A stretch of DNA of 64,000 bases from Rhizobium anhuiense (GCF_003985145.1 NZ_ML133531.1:62001-126000); one strand, 5' to 3'; positions 34,644 through 42,708 are shown, counted from the stretch's first letter. The notes: generated from the sequence alone by a model not told the origin. Made by a program: numbers and translations.

Positions 34644-34958
34644 ATGAAAAAGATTCTACTGACAACGGCTGCCTTCCTGATGGCGGCCTCCGTTTCGCTC
34701 GCACAGAGCCAGACACCGACGACAAGCCAGGAAACGCCGGCTGTGGCGACGCCTGATACCAACAACCCGGGCGCGCCTGTCCAAGGCAAGAACAGTTTCA
34801 CCGAAGACCAGGCCAAGTCGCGGCTTGAGGATGCGGGCTACAGCGCCGTCACCGGTCTCAAGCTTGACGATCAGGGCGTGTGGCGTGCGTCCGCGACCAA
34901 GGATGCCAAGCAGGTGCAGGTGGCACTCGATTACCAGGGCAACATCGTCGTCAAGTGA
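34644..34958 (+). CDS. Small secreted PepSY-like protein
   Basis: 104 residues from ATG 34644 with GAGGAA ahead. Signal peptide 1-21 (MKKILLTTAAFLMAASVSLA). After a Thr/Pro-rich linker comes a single domain, NSFTEDQAKSRLEDAGYSAV then LKLDDQGVWRASATKDAKQV and QVALDYQGNIVVK, matching the PepSY-type pattern of a helix followed by four strands. Probably periplasmic. PepSY proteins bind or inhibit other secreted proteins; no partner is known. It is 36 bases before the stress-protein gene and may share its promoter, which resembles an EcfG site. Confidence 0.8.
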   Translation: MKKILLTTAAFLMAASVSLAQSQTPTTSQETPAVATPDTNNPGAPVQGKNSFTEDQAKSRLEDAGYSAVTGLKLDDQGVWRASATKDAKQVQVALDYQGNIVVK

Positions 34959-34994
34959 CGGCCGACCCTTTCCTCAACATCGAAGGATAACATT

Positions 34995-35606
34995 ATGAAG
35001 ACTGTAACAGGACTGTTCGACAACTACGAAGATGCGAAGTCGGCCGTTGGTGAGCTCGAAGCCGCCGGCATTGCATCGAAGGAAATCAGCATCGTTTCGA
35101 ATACCGGCGATGGCCGCACCGTCGAGGGGCAGGGCAGTAACGCTGCCGAAGGCGCCGGCACCGGCGCCGGGATCGGCGCTCTCGCAGGCGGTGCTGGCGG
35201 TCTGCTCACGGGTCTTGGCATGATCGCCATTCCGGGTGTCGGCCCTGTCGTTGCCGCGGGATGGCTGGTCGCAACGCTGGCCGGAGCAACTGCCGGCGCA
35301 GTCGTCGGAGGGGCCGCAGGCGGCGTGGTTGGCGCGCTCGTCAAATCGGGTGTGCCCGAAGAAGACGCCCACGTCTACGCCGAAGGCGTCCGTCGCGGCG
35401 GCTCGCTGGTCACAGCCCGTGTCGAGGATGATAAGGCCATGGCGGCCAGAGCGATTCTCGACCGCTCCGAAAGTGTCGACATTGCCGAGCGGCGCGCATC
35501 CTATACCAAAAACGGCTGGGAGCGCTTCGACGATACGCTTGACCCCTATACACCGGCCGAAGTGGATGCCGAACGTGGCCGGTATTCGACCGGCCCGCGT
35601 ATCTGA
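34995..35606 (+). CDS. General-stress-protein (YflT-like) with glycine-zipper domain
   Basis: 203 residues. Residues about 1-35 (MKTVTGLFDNYEDAKSAVGE, LEAAGIASKEISIVS) match the YflT/general stress protein 17M domain. The centre (about 55-120, GAGTGAGIGALAGGAGGLLT, GVGPVVAAGWLVATLAGATA) is a glycine-zipper repeat region likely to span or associate with membranes. The C-terminus is polar (SYTKNGWERFDDTLDPYTPA). Related proteins in rhizobia are induced by starvation and osmotic stress. It ends just before a good terminator and follows the PepSY-like gene, possibly in one transcript. Confidence 0.85.
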   Translation: MKTVTGLFDNYEDAKSAVGELEAAGIASKEISIVSNTGDGRTVEGQGSNAAEGAGTGAGIGALAGGAGGLLTGLGMIAIPGVGPVVAAGWLVATLAGATAGAVVGGAAGGVVGALVKSGVPEEDAHVYAEGVRRGGSLVTARVEDDKAMAARAILDRSESVDIAERRASYTKNGWERFDDTLDPYTPAEVDAERGRYSTGPRI

Positions 35607-35628
35607 TCTTCTGCGAATAGTTTTGGAA

Positions 35629-35656
35629 AGCCGGCCTTCACCAGGGCCGGCTTTTT
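35629..35656 (+). terminator. Rho-independent terminator after the YflT-like gene
   Basis: AGCCGGCC, loop TTCACCA, GGGCCGGCTTTTT: a nine-base GC stem and five Ts, 23 bases beyond the stop codon. Confidence 0.9.
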
Positions 35657-35753
35657 CATGGCGGCGGTTCAACTTGTGAAGGCTGCCAATTCGATGGCAG
35701 CTTGCTGGCACAGCAAAGACGGCCGCCCAACTTGATCGGCCTCGGCGGCGCGA

Positions 35754-35778
35754 GGAACTTCGGCCTGGATATGGAGTT
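35754..35778 (+). promoter_or_regulatory. Putative EcfG (general stress sigma) promoter
   Basis: GGAAC at 35754-35758, 16 bases, AGTT at 35775-35778; one mismatch from GGAAC-N16-CGTT. It lies 50 bases before the iron-permease-like gene start at 35829. Confidence 0.5.
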
Positions 35779-35828
35779 GATGTTGTCGATTGACAGCACT
35801 GATGCTGCGATTGAACGAGGCCTTTCAG

Positions 35829-36236
35829 ATGTCGAACAAACCCAACTTCTTCTCTTCCTTTGCAACTGCCGTCGCCGACCTCTCGGGAAAGCCGTTCACC
35901 TTTGTCGCGGCTCTGGCGCTTGTGTTCGTCTGGGCGGTGTCAGGCCCGTTTTTCGGCTATTCTGAAACCTGGCAGCTTGTCATCAATACCACCACGACCA
36001 TCATCACATTCCTGATGGTGTTTGTGTTGCAGAACAGCCAGAACCGTGACGGAAAGGCTTTGCAGGCCAAGCTTGACGAACTCATCCTGACGAGCCAGGC
36101 CGCCAACAAATTTGTCGGTATCGAAAAGCTGGAGGAGGGCGAACTCAGGGAAATGAGCAAGACCCTTGCCGAAAAGGCAGAATGCGTCGAGGAAAAAGCG
36201 GATGAGAAATCTGCCGCAGAGGCAGCGTCCGCCTAA
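35829..36236 (+). CDS. Low-affinity iron permease-like membrane protein (PF04120 type)
   Basis: 135 residues from ATG 35829 (GAGG ahead; the frame runs back to 35790). Two hydrophobic spans at about 20-45 (FTFVAALALVFVWAVSGPFF) and 55-78 (TTTTIITFLMVFVLQ), followed by the hallmark NSQNRDGKALQAKLDELILT of the low-affinity iron permease family. The C-terminus is a charged helix (EKAECVEEKADEKSAAEAAS). Actual iron transport has not been shown for bacterial members; with only two spans it may be a membrane stress protein. It converges with a homologous gene and overlaps its end by four bases. Confidence 0.85.
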   Translation: MSNKPNFFSSFATAVADLSGKPFTFVAALALVFVWAVSGPFFGYSETWQLVINTTTTIITFLMVFVLQNSQNRDGKALQAKLDELILTSQAANKFVGIEKLEEGELREMSKTLAEKAECVEEKADEKSAAEAASA

Positions 36237-36592
36237 TTCGCGCTCTCTGAGATTTGGCCGTGATGTTGCTGGCGCATTCCCTCGATTGCGTCGGCGTCGT
36301 TCTTCTCAGCCGCAATCCAGTGGTTTCCTGCCTTGCTTGAGCGGATCAACTCATCGAGCTTGGCATGGAGTGCCATCATGTCCCGATTCTGGGAGTGCTG
36401 CACCAGCAGCAAAATGAAAAATATAGTGAGTGTCCCGAGCATGTTGGTCAGCAGAAACCACTGCCGTGGGAAGGAAATGCTGAGACCCACTGCCGCCCAT
36501 AGAGCTATGAACGCGATCAGCATGACCGGGACCACACGATGCCCTGCCCATGAGACGGCCAAGTCAGAGATCTGTCGAAAGCGCCAGTGCAT
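36233..36592 (-). CDS. Low-affinity iron permease-like membrane protein, second paralogue
   Basis: 119 residues from ATG 36592 (GGAGAG ahead; the frame runs back to 36646). Two membrane spans, about 20-40 (VPVMLIAFIALWAAVGLSIS) and 48-70 (LGTLTIFFILLLVQ), then HSQNRDMMALHAKLDELIRS, the same motif as the convergent gene. The C-terminus is acidic, then His-rich (GMRQQHHGQISESAN). Tail-to-tail placement with its paralogue suggests an old inverted duplication, or two genes brought together by shared regulation. Function as above. Confidence 0.82.
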   Translation of the reverse strand: MHWRFRQISDLAVSWAGHRVVPVMLIAFIALWAAVGLSISFPRQWFLLTNMLGTLTIFFILLLVQHSQNRDMMALHAKLDELIRSSKAGNHWIAAEKNDADAIEGMRQQHHGQISESAN

Positions 36593-36681
36593 ACGGCTCT
36601 CCACAGCGCGTAAAAGGAAAATAGAGCAGATCGGGACAGCTTCCATTGCCCCGGCTGATAAATAGACGCTGCAAACGACCT

Positions 36682-36706
36682 AAAACCCGCGTTTCCACGG
36701 GTTTTA
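36682..36706 (-). terminator. Rho-independent terminator of the catalase gene
   Basis: AAAACCCGTG, loop GAAA, CGCGGGTTTTA on the minus strand, 26 bases after the catalase stop; nearly symmetrical, so it may also act on the plus strand. Confidence 0.8.
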
Positions 36707-36731
36707 CGTTACGAACATGACGACGAGACGG

Positions 36732-38849
36732 TCAATTCAATTTGACCGATGGCTCCCGACCCCAGACCCGCAGTTTGCCAAGCGCCTTGATAAAGGCGCT
36801 GACATCCTTCGCCGCTCCGAGTGCAATCACGCCCTCATCCAGAGAATCGGCAATGCCGGCTTTTTGCATCAGCGGCAGCGCTGTCTCCACATAGCCGATG
36901 AACTTGCAGTGCACGAAGGCATCCGCCACGAAATCGCGGGCCGTTGCCTCCTTCAGCAAATCGCCGGTTCCCTCGGCCGAGGGGAGGAGGGCGACGGCGT
37001 CGTAAAGCACCGAAGGTCCGCCGTCGATCATCTGATGCGCCTCGATCCAATTGCCGTCCGAGAGCGTCACGCCGCCGATCTTCGGCGCGATCACTTCGAA
37101 TGTTGCCTTCTGCTCGGTGATCTCGGCAAGCAGCGCCTTGAAGACAGCGGCATCGCTGCCGTCGCTGACAAGAATGCCGAGCTTGCGTCCTTCGAACCGA
37201 CCCGGGCCGCGCTCGATAATGCTGAGCGCCGGCGACGGCTCGAGATCCTGCCGGGTCGGCATGGCCGCGTCGGCAGGCTTCGGCATCGACTTGAATCCGA
37301 GGGCGTGGCCGACCTTGCTGGCCAGAGTCTCATCGATGTTCATCAGATGCGAGACCATGCGCTCGCGAATGACCGGCGTTTCGACCTTGCTCAGTTCGAA
37401 GATCAGCGCCGCGGCAATATGGCGTTGCTCCGGCGGGGTCTGGCTGATGTAGAACTGCCGGGCCTGGCTGTAATGATCGGCAAAGCTTTCCGGCCGCAGC
37501 CGAACCTTGGGACCCTGTTCCTCGGCGGGGAAGTGGCGATAGCCCTGCACCGGCGATTCCCGTGGCCCCTGATTCCAGGAGTTCGGCTGGTAATTGACGC
37601 GCCCGACAGGATTGCGCATCGCCATATGGCCATCCTGCTGAAAATTGTGGAAGGGACACTTCGGCGCGTTGATCGGCAGATGTGTGAAATTCGGACCACC
37701 CAGACGTTTCAGCTGCGTGTCGAGATAGGAGAAGTTCCGTCCCTGCAGAAGCGGATCGTTGCTGAAGTCGATGCCGGGAGGAACATTCTGCGTCATGAAG
37801 GCGACCTGTTCGGTCTCCGCAAAAAAGTTCTCCGGCATTCGGTCGAGAACGAGACGGCCGATCGCTTTGACCGGAAGGATCTCCTCCGGAATGATCTTCG
37901 TTGGATCGAGGATGTCGAAGTCGAACGTGTCGGCGAAGTCCTGATCGAAGAGCTGCACGCAGAGTTCCCATTCCGGGAAGGCTCCCGACTGGATCGACTG
38001 CCAGAGGTCGCGGCGATGGAAATCCGGATCGGCACCATTGATCTTGACTGCTTCGTTCCAGGCGACGGACTGCAGACCGAGTTTCGGTTTCCAATGAAAT
38101 TTGACGAAGGTCGACTCATCCGCTGCATTGACGAAGCGGAAGGTATGCACGCCGAAACCCTCCATGAAGCGGAAGGATCGTGGAATGGCGCGGTCCGACA
38201 TCACCCACATGATCATGTGCATGCTTTCGGGCGTCAGCGTGATGAAATCCCAGAAATTGTCATGCGCCGACTGCGCCTGCGGAAATTCCTTGTCGGGCTC
38301 CGGCTTTACCGAATGGATGATGTCGGGAAACTTGATTGCATCCTGAATAAAGAAGACCGGGATATTATTGCCGACCAGATCCCAATTTCCCTGCTGGGTG
38401 TAGATCTTCACAGCAAAACCGCGCACGTCGCGCGCCAGATCAAACGAACCCTTGCTGCCGGCGACGGTCGAAAACCGCACGAAAGCCGGTGTTTTTTCGC
38501 CGGGCCGCTGGAAAAGATCGGCCCGGGTATAGGCGGCCAGGGATGCGTATGTTTCGAAGTAGCCATGGGCGCCGTAACCGCGGGCATGGACGACCCGTTC
38601 GGGGATGCGCTCGTGGTCGAAATGAAAGATCTTCTCGCGGAAGTGGAAGTCATCGATGAGGGCAGGGCCGCGGGAGCCGACGCGAAGCGTATTCTGATCG
38701 TCGGACACGGGGCCGCCTTGAGCGGTGGTCAGCACAGGCTTGCCGTCTTCGGCAAACTGATGAAGCTCGCCGCCTGCGCCGCGGTGCAGCTTCTGATCAT
38801 GGATCGTTGCATTGTCCGAGGGCGAGGTTTTGGACGTGTTCTTGGCCAT
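36732..38849 (-). CDS. katE: Large-subunit catalase, HPII type
   Basis: 705 residues; only clade II large catalases reach this size. The catalytic His is in ERIPERVVHARGYGAHGYFE at about 82-101, the Asn in WDLVGNNIPVFFI, and the proximal haem Tyr in FSYLDTQLKRLGGPNF at about 370-385. Residues about 550-705 form the extra flavodoxin-like domain of HPII (RKLGILVSDGSDAAVFKALL). It is a cytoplasmic tetramer converting H2O2 to water and oxygen, usually induced in stationary phase and general stress. It ends at its own terminator. I did not find a clear EcfG promoter upstream: a GGAAC is present but its spacing to CGGTT is too long. Confidence 0.96.
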   Translation of the reverse strand: MAKNTSKTSPSDNATIHDQKLHRGAGGELHQFAEDGKPVLTTAQGGPVSDDQNTLRVGSRGPALIDDFHFREKIFHFDHERIPERVVHARGYGAHGYFETYASLAAYTRADLFQRPGEKTPAFVRFSTVAGSKGSFDLARDVRGFAVKIYTQQGNWDLVGNNIPVFFIQDAIKFPDIIHSVKPEPDKEFPQAQSAHDNFWDFITLTPESMHMIMWVMSDRAIPRSFRFMEGFGVHTFRFVNAADESTFVKFHWKPKLGLQSVAWNEAVKINGADPDFHRRDLWQSIQSGAFPEWELCVQLFDQDFADTFDFDILDPTKIIPEEILPVKAIGRLVLDRMPENFFAETEQVAFMTQNVPPGIDFSNDPLLQGRNFSYLDTQLKRLGGPNFTHLPINAPKCPFHNFQQDGHMAMRNPVGRVNYQPNSWNQGPRESPVQGYRHFPAEEQGPKVRLRPESFADHYSQARQFYISQTPPEQRHIAAALIFELSKVETPVIRERMVSHLMNIDETLASKVGHALGFKSMPKPADAAMPTRQDLEPSPALSIIERGPGRFEGRKLGILVSDGSDAAVFKALLAEITEQKATFEVIAPKIGGVTLSDGNWIEAHQMIDGGPSVLYDAVALLPSAEGTGDLLKEATARDFVADAFVHCKFIGYVETALPLMQKAGIADSLDEGVIALGAAKDVSAFIKALGKLRVWGREPSVKLN

Positions 38850-39044
38850 CTCTATTCTCCGGAAAGGGTGTGACCTAACCGAAGCTCCACAATGGCCACA
38901 TGTTCCGCTTTATGCGAAATAAACCGCCACTGAGGAGAGAAGCCGCTTCACTGCGGCCGAGAACCAGCCACACGAGGCAGGGATAGCCCCGGATAAAATT
39001 GGGACGCGGAGCCTTTCGACCTCGCGTCCCCGTTTCGTCTGCCC

Positions 39045-39944
39045 CTAGGTTCGGGAGGTAACGATAAGATCTTCCTCTTCGTCGCGTTGCGATCCGCCGA
39101 AAGCTGCAGCGGCCGCGGCGATGAAAGCCCCGATCAGAAGTGACAACGAGCCGAGCAAGGCCGTCGTGGAGGCCGCCTTGCGTGCCTCATCGGCGGCTTT
39201 CTGGGCGGCGACCTTGGCGTCTTCAATGCGCTTCAGGACGGTGTCGACGCGGGTGCGTGCATCGGCTTCGGAAAGGCCGGTGCGCGCAGCGACGATCGTG
39301 GCAAGATAGGCCTTGTCGTCATCCGGGATCTGGCCGGCGGCGGCACCGTTGAGGAGAATGCGGGAGACCTCAGCCGTTGCCGCAGTATCATCGGATGTCG
39401 CGCCTGCTCGGGCCTGTTCAGGACGCAGCAATGCGTCGGTAAAATAGGCGGTGGAGAGATCGACAGGCGATGAAGTCGACGATGCTGCTGCAGTACCGGC
39501 GGCAGTGGCGGCCGAACTCACGGCTTGTGCGCCCGCACCGGCAAGCGAAGTCAGCGACGAGGCGAGAAATCCGGCGACGAAGATCGTCGCCAGCGCCCAG
39601 CTTATGAAGCCATGCGCCGTGTCACGGAAGAACACCTCGTCAGTGTGGACGGCCGCCCACTTGGTTCGCAGCCGCCCGGTGATATAGCCGCCGAGCCCGG
39701 AGGAGAGCCATTGCACGACAACGAGCCAGATCGCTGCCGTGACCCCCACGGTGCCGAGCGAACTGCTTTGGCCCGACCAGGGCGACACCATCGTCAACCC
39801 GACCCCGGATCCAAGCAGCAACAGAATGAGGGTCACTCCGATGGCCGCAGCGGCGCCGCCGAAGATAGGCCCCCATGCCATGGCGGATTTGGAGGATTCG
39901 ACCGGAGTAGCAATCTCTCCGGCACCTGTCATTGAAACCGACAT
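39045..39944 (-). CDS. Alanine-rich membrane protein of unknown function
   Basis: 299 residues. Four hydrophobic segments: about 25-48 (IFGGAAAAIGVTLILLLLGS), 63-82 (VGVTAAIWLVVVQWLSSGLG), 112-133 (ISWALATIFVAGFLASSLTS) and 265-285 (LLGSLSLLIGAFIAAAAAAF). Between the third and fourth lies a long soluble, Ala-rich helical region with coiled-coil character (KRIEDAKVAAQKAADEARKA). The GGYITGRLRTKW turn is shared with many rhizobial stress membrane proteins. It is preceded by a 25-residue hydrophobic ORF nine bases upstream, probably in the same transcript. No function known. Confidence 0.8.
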   Translation of the reverse strand: MSVSMTGAGEIATPVESSKSAMAWGPIFGGAAAAIGVTLILLLLGSGVGLTMVSPWSGQSSSLGTVGVTAAIWLVVVQWLSSGLGGYITGRLRTKWAAVHTDEVFFRDTAHGFISWALATIFVAGFLASSLTSLAGAGAQAVSSAATAAGTAAASSTSSPVDLSTAYFTDALLRPEQARAGATSDDTAATAEVSRILLNGAAAGQIPDDDKAYLATIVAARTGLSEADARTRVDTVLKRIEDAKVAAQKAADEARKAASTTALLGSLSLLIGAFIAAAAAAFGGSQRDEEEDLIVTSRT

Positions 39945-39953
39945 GATCTGTTC

Positions 39954-40031
39954 CTATCGCATAAACAGAGCAAGAAGGATGATGATCGGCAGTGGAACAC
40001 CAAGCAGCCAAAGCAAAATACCGCGACCCAT
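39954..40031 (-). CDS. 25-residue hydrophobic membrane peptide
   Basis: Short ORF MGRGILLWLLGVPLPIIILL then ALFMR, with an AGGAGG ribosome site placed correctly before ATG 40031. The whole peptide is one transmembrane helix with a positively charged N-terminus. It is translated just upstream of the alanine-rich membrane protein. Near-identical short peptides are annotated repeatedly in rhizobial genomes, from my general knowledge. Its size makes it easy to miss in gene calling. Confidence 0.7.
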   Translation of the reverse strand: MGRGILLWLLGVPLPIIILLALFMR

Positions 40032-40077
40032 GAAAGACCTCCTGTCAGAACCTGACGTTACGTGGTTGATGCCACTC

Positions 40078-40102
40078 AACTTTGAACCACGGTCTTTGTT
40101 CC
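40078..40102 (-). promoter_or_regulatory. Putative EcfG (general stress sigma) promoter
   Basis: Minus strand: GGAAC at 40102-40098, 16 bases, AGTT at 40081-40078. It would drive the 25-residue peptide and the alanine-rich membrane protein; the distance to ATG 40031 is 47 bases. Confidence 0.5.
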
Positions 40103-40268
40103 CGGCCGGCTTGGTCATCGACGATGCTGATAGGAAGCGACAAGAATCTTCCGCATTCGGAACTAACGCAAGCCGGGCAGCGCCCCTATATCTTCAGGCG
40201 AAAGGTGATCTGGAAGGGAGAGCAGCGGCTTTCATCGCTCGGTCACGGCCTAAACGGGAGAAGCATCG

Positions 40269-40448
40269 ATGAACAGATTTCGGGCATTTGTCGCAGCCGG
40301 CGCAATCAGTCTTGCCGTCATGGCCTCGGCCTGCTCGACGCCGCCGAATTCATATGGCACGGCATCAGGATATCAGCCGGGCGATTCAATGAACCGGGCC
40401 TGTGCGGATGGCTTCCGTCCCGGTGACGGCCGTTCGTGTAGCTATTAG
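40269..40448 (+). CDS. Small putative lipoprotein
   Basis: 59 residues with a GGGAG ribosome site 9 bases ahead. MNRFRAFVAAGAISLAVMAS then AC forms a signal peptide ending in an MASAC lipobox-like site, so the mature protein would be a 38-residue lipid-anchored peptide (STPPNSYGTASGYQPGDSMN, RACADGFRPGDGRSCSY). Two further cysteines may pair. The pattern of a Gly/Ser/Tyr-rich tail is common in small rhizobial envelope proteins. Function unknown. Confidence 0.7.
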   Translation: MNRFRAFVAAGAISLAVMASACSTPPNSYGTASGYQPGDSMNRACADGFRPGDGRSCSY

Positions 40449-40716
40449 AGATAGCCGCCTCTTTGTCGCTTGCGAGAGAGGTGCTGCGTAAGCGGTCATT
40501 CCGTTTAGTGACAGCCGCAACGGCAGCGCCGATCGCAGCGTCATCGAACAGTATCGGGCCGAATGCGCCGCCTATTCCGATTCCTATCGCCATGGCGATC
40601 GGAGAGCTCGACCGATTTGACGCCGACTGGATTGCGGACGATGAACGGCACGAGAGCTTGTGGCAGATCCCGAGGCTGGCCGCGCCGGATTGTCCTTCGA
40701 CGGCCCATCCATCCCA

Positions 40717-40971
40717 TTACCGTTTTTTCCGGAGATCACCTGGCAAAGCGTCAATGAGTTGATGCACTTTTCCGGTCGCGAACGCGATGTCCTCGCGCGG
40801 CAGATGGACTGTTATCTCAATCTCTTCCCACCTGCCGCCATGGTCTTTTGCGAACCTGACGGCGGCTTCCAAAGATGTGAATTGCACGGCCGGTGCGTTG
40901 GCGGTCCAGAACTGCACGCTGCAGTCCGCCGCACTGTAATCTAAAAATGCTTTTTCGGGATCTAACGCCAT
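40717..40971 (-). CDS. Hypothetical protein, 84 residues
   Basis: MALDPEKAFLDYSAADCSVQ, then VQFTSLEAAVRFAKDHGGRW and EEIEITVHLPREDIAFATGK. The pattern of a Phe-Thr-Ser-x-Glu-Ala-Ala helix followed by a strand is coding-like and soluble. I do not recognise the family. It lies at the end of the stress cluster and is followed by about 270 bases without a clear gene. Confidence 0.5.
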   Translation of the reverse strand: MALDPEKAFLDYSAADCSVQFWTANAPAVQFTSLEAAVRFAKDHGGRWEEIEITVHLPREDIAFATGKVHQLIDALPGDLRKKR

Positions 40972-41106
40972 GGCGTTTGCTTTACACCGCCGGCGGTTGG
41001 TTGGCCAGCGAATGCCTACCCGTCGTAAAAAGCGCGTTGTCCGCCGAGGGGGAAGAAAACGCCTGCTTTCGGATTCATCAACGAAACAGGCGATTGCTTG
41101 AAAAAA

Positions 41107-41181
41107 TGGCTCCCCGGGCCGGATTCGAACCGGCGACCTGTCGATTAACAGTCGAATGCTCTACCGCTGAGCTACCAGGGA
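41107..41181 (-). tRNA. tRNA-Asn (GTT)
   Basis: Minus-strand cloverleaf: acceptor TCCCTGG with CCGGGGA, D arm AGCTCAGCGGTAGAGC, anticodon stem TCGA with loop CTGTTAA (anticodon GTT), T arm CCGGTTCGAATCCGG and encoded CCA (41107-41109). 75 bases with CCA. Confidence 0.97.
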
Positions 41182-41298
41182 TCACTGCTTGGCGCGGTGT
41201 GAGTGGGCTAATACAAACGCTTTCCCGATTTGCCAAGCGGTTTTTTCAAAAAAATGAAATGAACTTGTATTTGGGTTGCCTGCGCCCATCTCTGGGGA

Positions 41299-41616
41299 AT
41301 GACAAAAGGGAATGATCGCAGAGAGACGAGGGGCGGCGAAAAGCGCGAGGCGCGGGCAAGGCGCTTCGGCATCGATCATGCCAGCGGCAGGCTTGTGCTC
41401 GGCTCCTTCAGCATCGGCTTGCCGCGCTCGCGCATCGCGCGGATGGGGCTCGGCGTAGCTCTCATCTTGTGCGGGTTCCTGGGCTTCCTGCCCATCCTCG
41501 GCTTCTGGATGCTGCCGCTTGGCTTCATCGTGCTCTCGCACGATCTGCCGTTTGCGCGCCGGCTTCGGCGTCGGCTGGCGGTCTGGTGGCACAGGCGGGG
41601 GAAACCAGCTGGCTGA
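41299..41616 (+). CDS. Small membrane protein, PGPGW-like
   Basis: 105 residues. One long or two short hydrophobic segments at about 48-80 (MGLGVALILCGFLGFLPILG, FWMLPLGFIVLSHDLPF), followed by a very basic tail (ARRLRRRLAVWWHRRGKPAG). The layout of hydrophobic hairpin, then LSHDLPFARRLRRRL, resembles the small bacterial PGPGW transmembrane family of unknown role. The N-terminal 30 residues are charged and less conserved in look, so the real start may be downstream. Neighbours: tRNA-Asn upstream, secreted Asn/Arg-rich protein downstream. Confidence 0.65.
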   Translation: MTKGNDRRETRGGEKREARARRFGIDHASGRLVLGSFSIGLPRSRIARMGLGVALILCGFLGFLPILGFWMLPLGFIVLSHDLPFARRLRRRLAVWWHRRGKPAG

Positions 41617-41700
41617 CGGCCGCCCCCGTGGAACGGTGGAGCGCTTTTCGCATTTGTGGTTTATGAAGTGTAAGTGCGCCACAATGGCCCAGGTGACGAA

Positions 41701-42039
41701 ATGAAGCTATTTTTTGTGGTTGTCCTGTCCGCGGCGAGCATGCTCTCCGGCGCTCCCGCCGAGGCCCAGAGTGTCGACAGCGGCGGTTTCGACGCCCGCG
41801 GCATCTGCCGCCGGCCCGAAGGCTGCGTGGTCGATCATGGCCAGGGTGGCTATAGCGGACCTCGCAACTATCGCAACTTCAACGGTCGCAACGAGCGCAA
41901 TGGCGACAATGACCGCGACCGGAACAATCGTCGTTATCGTTCTCAGAACAGAAGCGACAATTTCGCCCCCACAGCCAACCGCCTTGCCGCCGGCCCTGTG
42001 ATGGAACTGGGCGTGCCGCCTATGCAAATTCGGGTCTAG
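41701..42039 (+). CDS. Secreted Asn/Arg-rich small protein
   Basis: 112 residues from ATG 41701 (frame extends to 41674). Signal peptide 1-22 (LFFVVVLSAASMLSGAPAEA). The mature part has a CRRPEGCVVDHGQGGYSGPR Cys pair and then an Asn/Arg/Asp repeat stretch (NFNGRNERNGDNDRDRNNRR). The low-complexity repeat makes homology calls unreliable. Its last four bases overlap the end of the convergent KTSC gene. Confidence 0.65.
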   Translation: MKLFFVVVLSAASMLSGAPAEAQSVDSGGFDARGICRRPEGCVVDHGQGGYSGPRNYRNFNGRNERNGDNDRDRNNRRYRSQNRSDNFAPTANRLAAGPVMELGVPPMQIRV

Positions 42040-42374
42040 TTGGATCTGAGTTCGCTTTCCTCGAAAACTCCGCCATGGTCCGGGTCGAGGCTGGTCGCCA
42101 TCAACAGGCTGCAGGCGGCAAGGAGGAGGACGAGCTTCATGGTGTAAGACGCCACGGAAACCGGTTGCCGACGGCCCTGTGATACGCGAGACGGCGCTAT
42201 ATAATATTTATAATAGAAGTGCGGATCATCCGTTTCCAGCAGGTTCCGATAGACGTGCGGTGGGATATTCGCGTGTTTCACCGGCGTAGAACCGGGAAAC
42301 TTTACATGGAGATCCCTGGTTTCGGCATCGTATGCGGCATGCATATGCTTAGATTTGAGGGCAGCCCAATCCAT
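42036..42374 (-). CDS. KTSC-domain protein with an unusual signal-like C-terminal extension
   Basis: 112 residues. Residues about 10-62 (HMHAAYDAETRDLHVKFPGS, IPPHVYRNLLETDDPHFYYK) match the KTSC domain pattern of a strand pair and a helix with aromatic VY..LL. The remainder is odd: a polar linker, then MKLVLLLAACSLLMATSLDP, which looks like the start of a separate exported peptide in the same frame. Either one protein carries a C-terminal hydrophobic tail, or a second in-frame start gives a 34-residue secreted peptide ending ESELRSN. No ribosome site is obvious for the internal ATG. Confidence 0.6.
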   Translation of the reverse strand: MDWAALKSKHMHAAYDAETRDLHVKFPGSTPVKHANIPPHVYRNLLETDDPHFYYKYYIAPSRVSQGRRQPVSVASYTMKLVLLLAACSLLMATSLDPDHGGVFEESELRSN

Positions 42375-42634
42375 CGCAGCTCCTTACCCTCCCGAGGATA
42401 ATTGAGGCCTGGACGGCGATCGAAGTCAAGCTGCCAATTTGTTTCAAATGCAATCATTGGCAGGAAATGGGGCATCGCGACGGTCATGGAAATTCCAGCC
42501 TGCACCCGTGCCGTTCCGGGATCGGAAAATGCCCTTTTCGGTAGAGGTGGAATGGCGTTTTTCCGAAATGCCCTCTTGCGATTTCCTTACGATCATTCTA
42601 AACGCTCGCCACGGCTCAGATAACGAGCGCGTGA

Positions 42635-42708
42635 GGCCTCGTGGCGGAGTGGTGACGCAGAGGACTGCAAATCCTTGTACCCCGGTTCAATTCCGGGCGA
42701 GGCCTCCA
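42635..42708 (+). tRNA. tRNA-Cys (GCA)
   Basis: Acceptor GGCCTCG with CGAGGCC, D arm, anticodon stem AGGA with loop CTGCAAA (anticodon GCA), T arm CCCGGTTCAATTCCGGG, discriminator T and encoded CCA. 74 bases. Confidence 0.97.

Noticed and set aside
38878..38925. GGAAC followed by CGGTT upstream of katE as an EcfG promoter
   Set aside because: Spacing is about 20 bases rather than 16-17, so it does not fit the motif.
40318..40593. 91-codon glycine-rich minus-strand frame (MAIGIGIGGAFGPILFDDAA)
   Set aside because: The start looks like a small glycine-zipper protein, but the frame runs antisense across the lipoprotein gene and its tail is not coding-like. Left out for lack of support.
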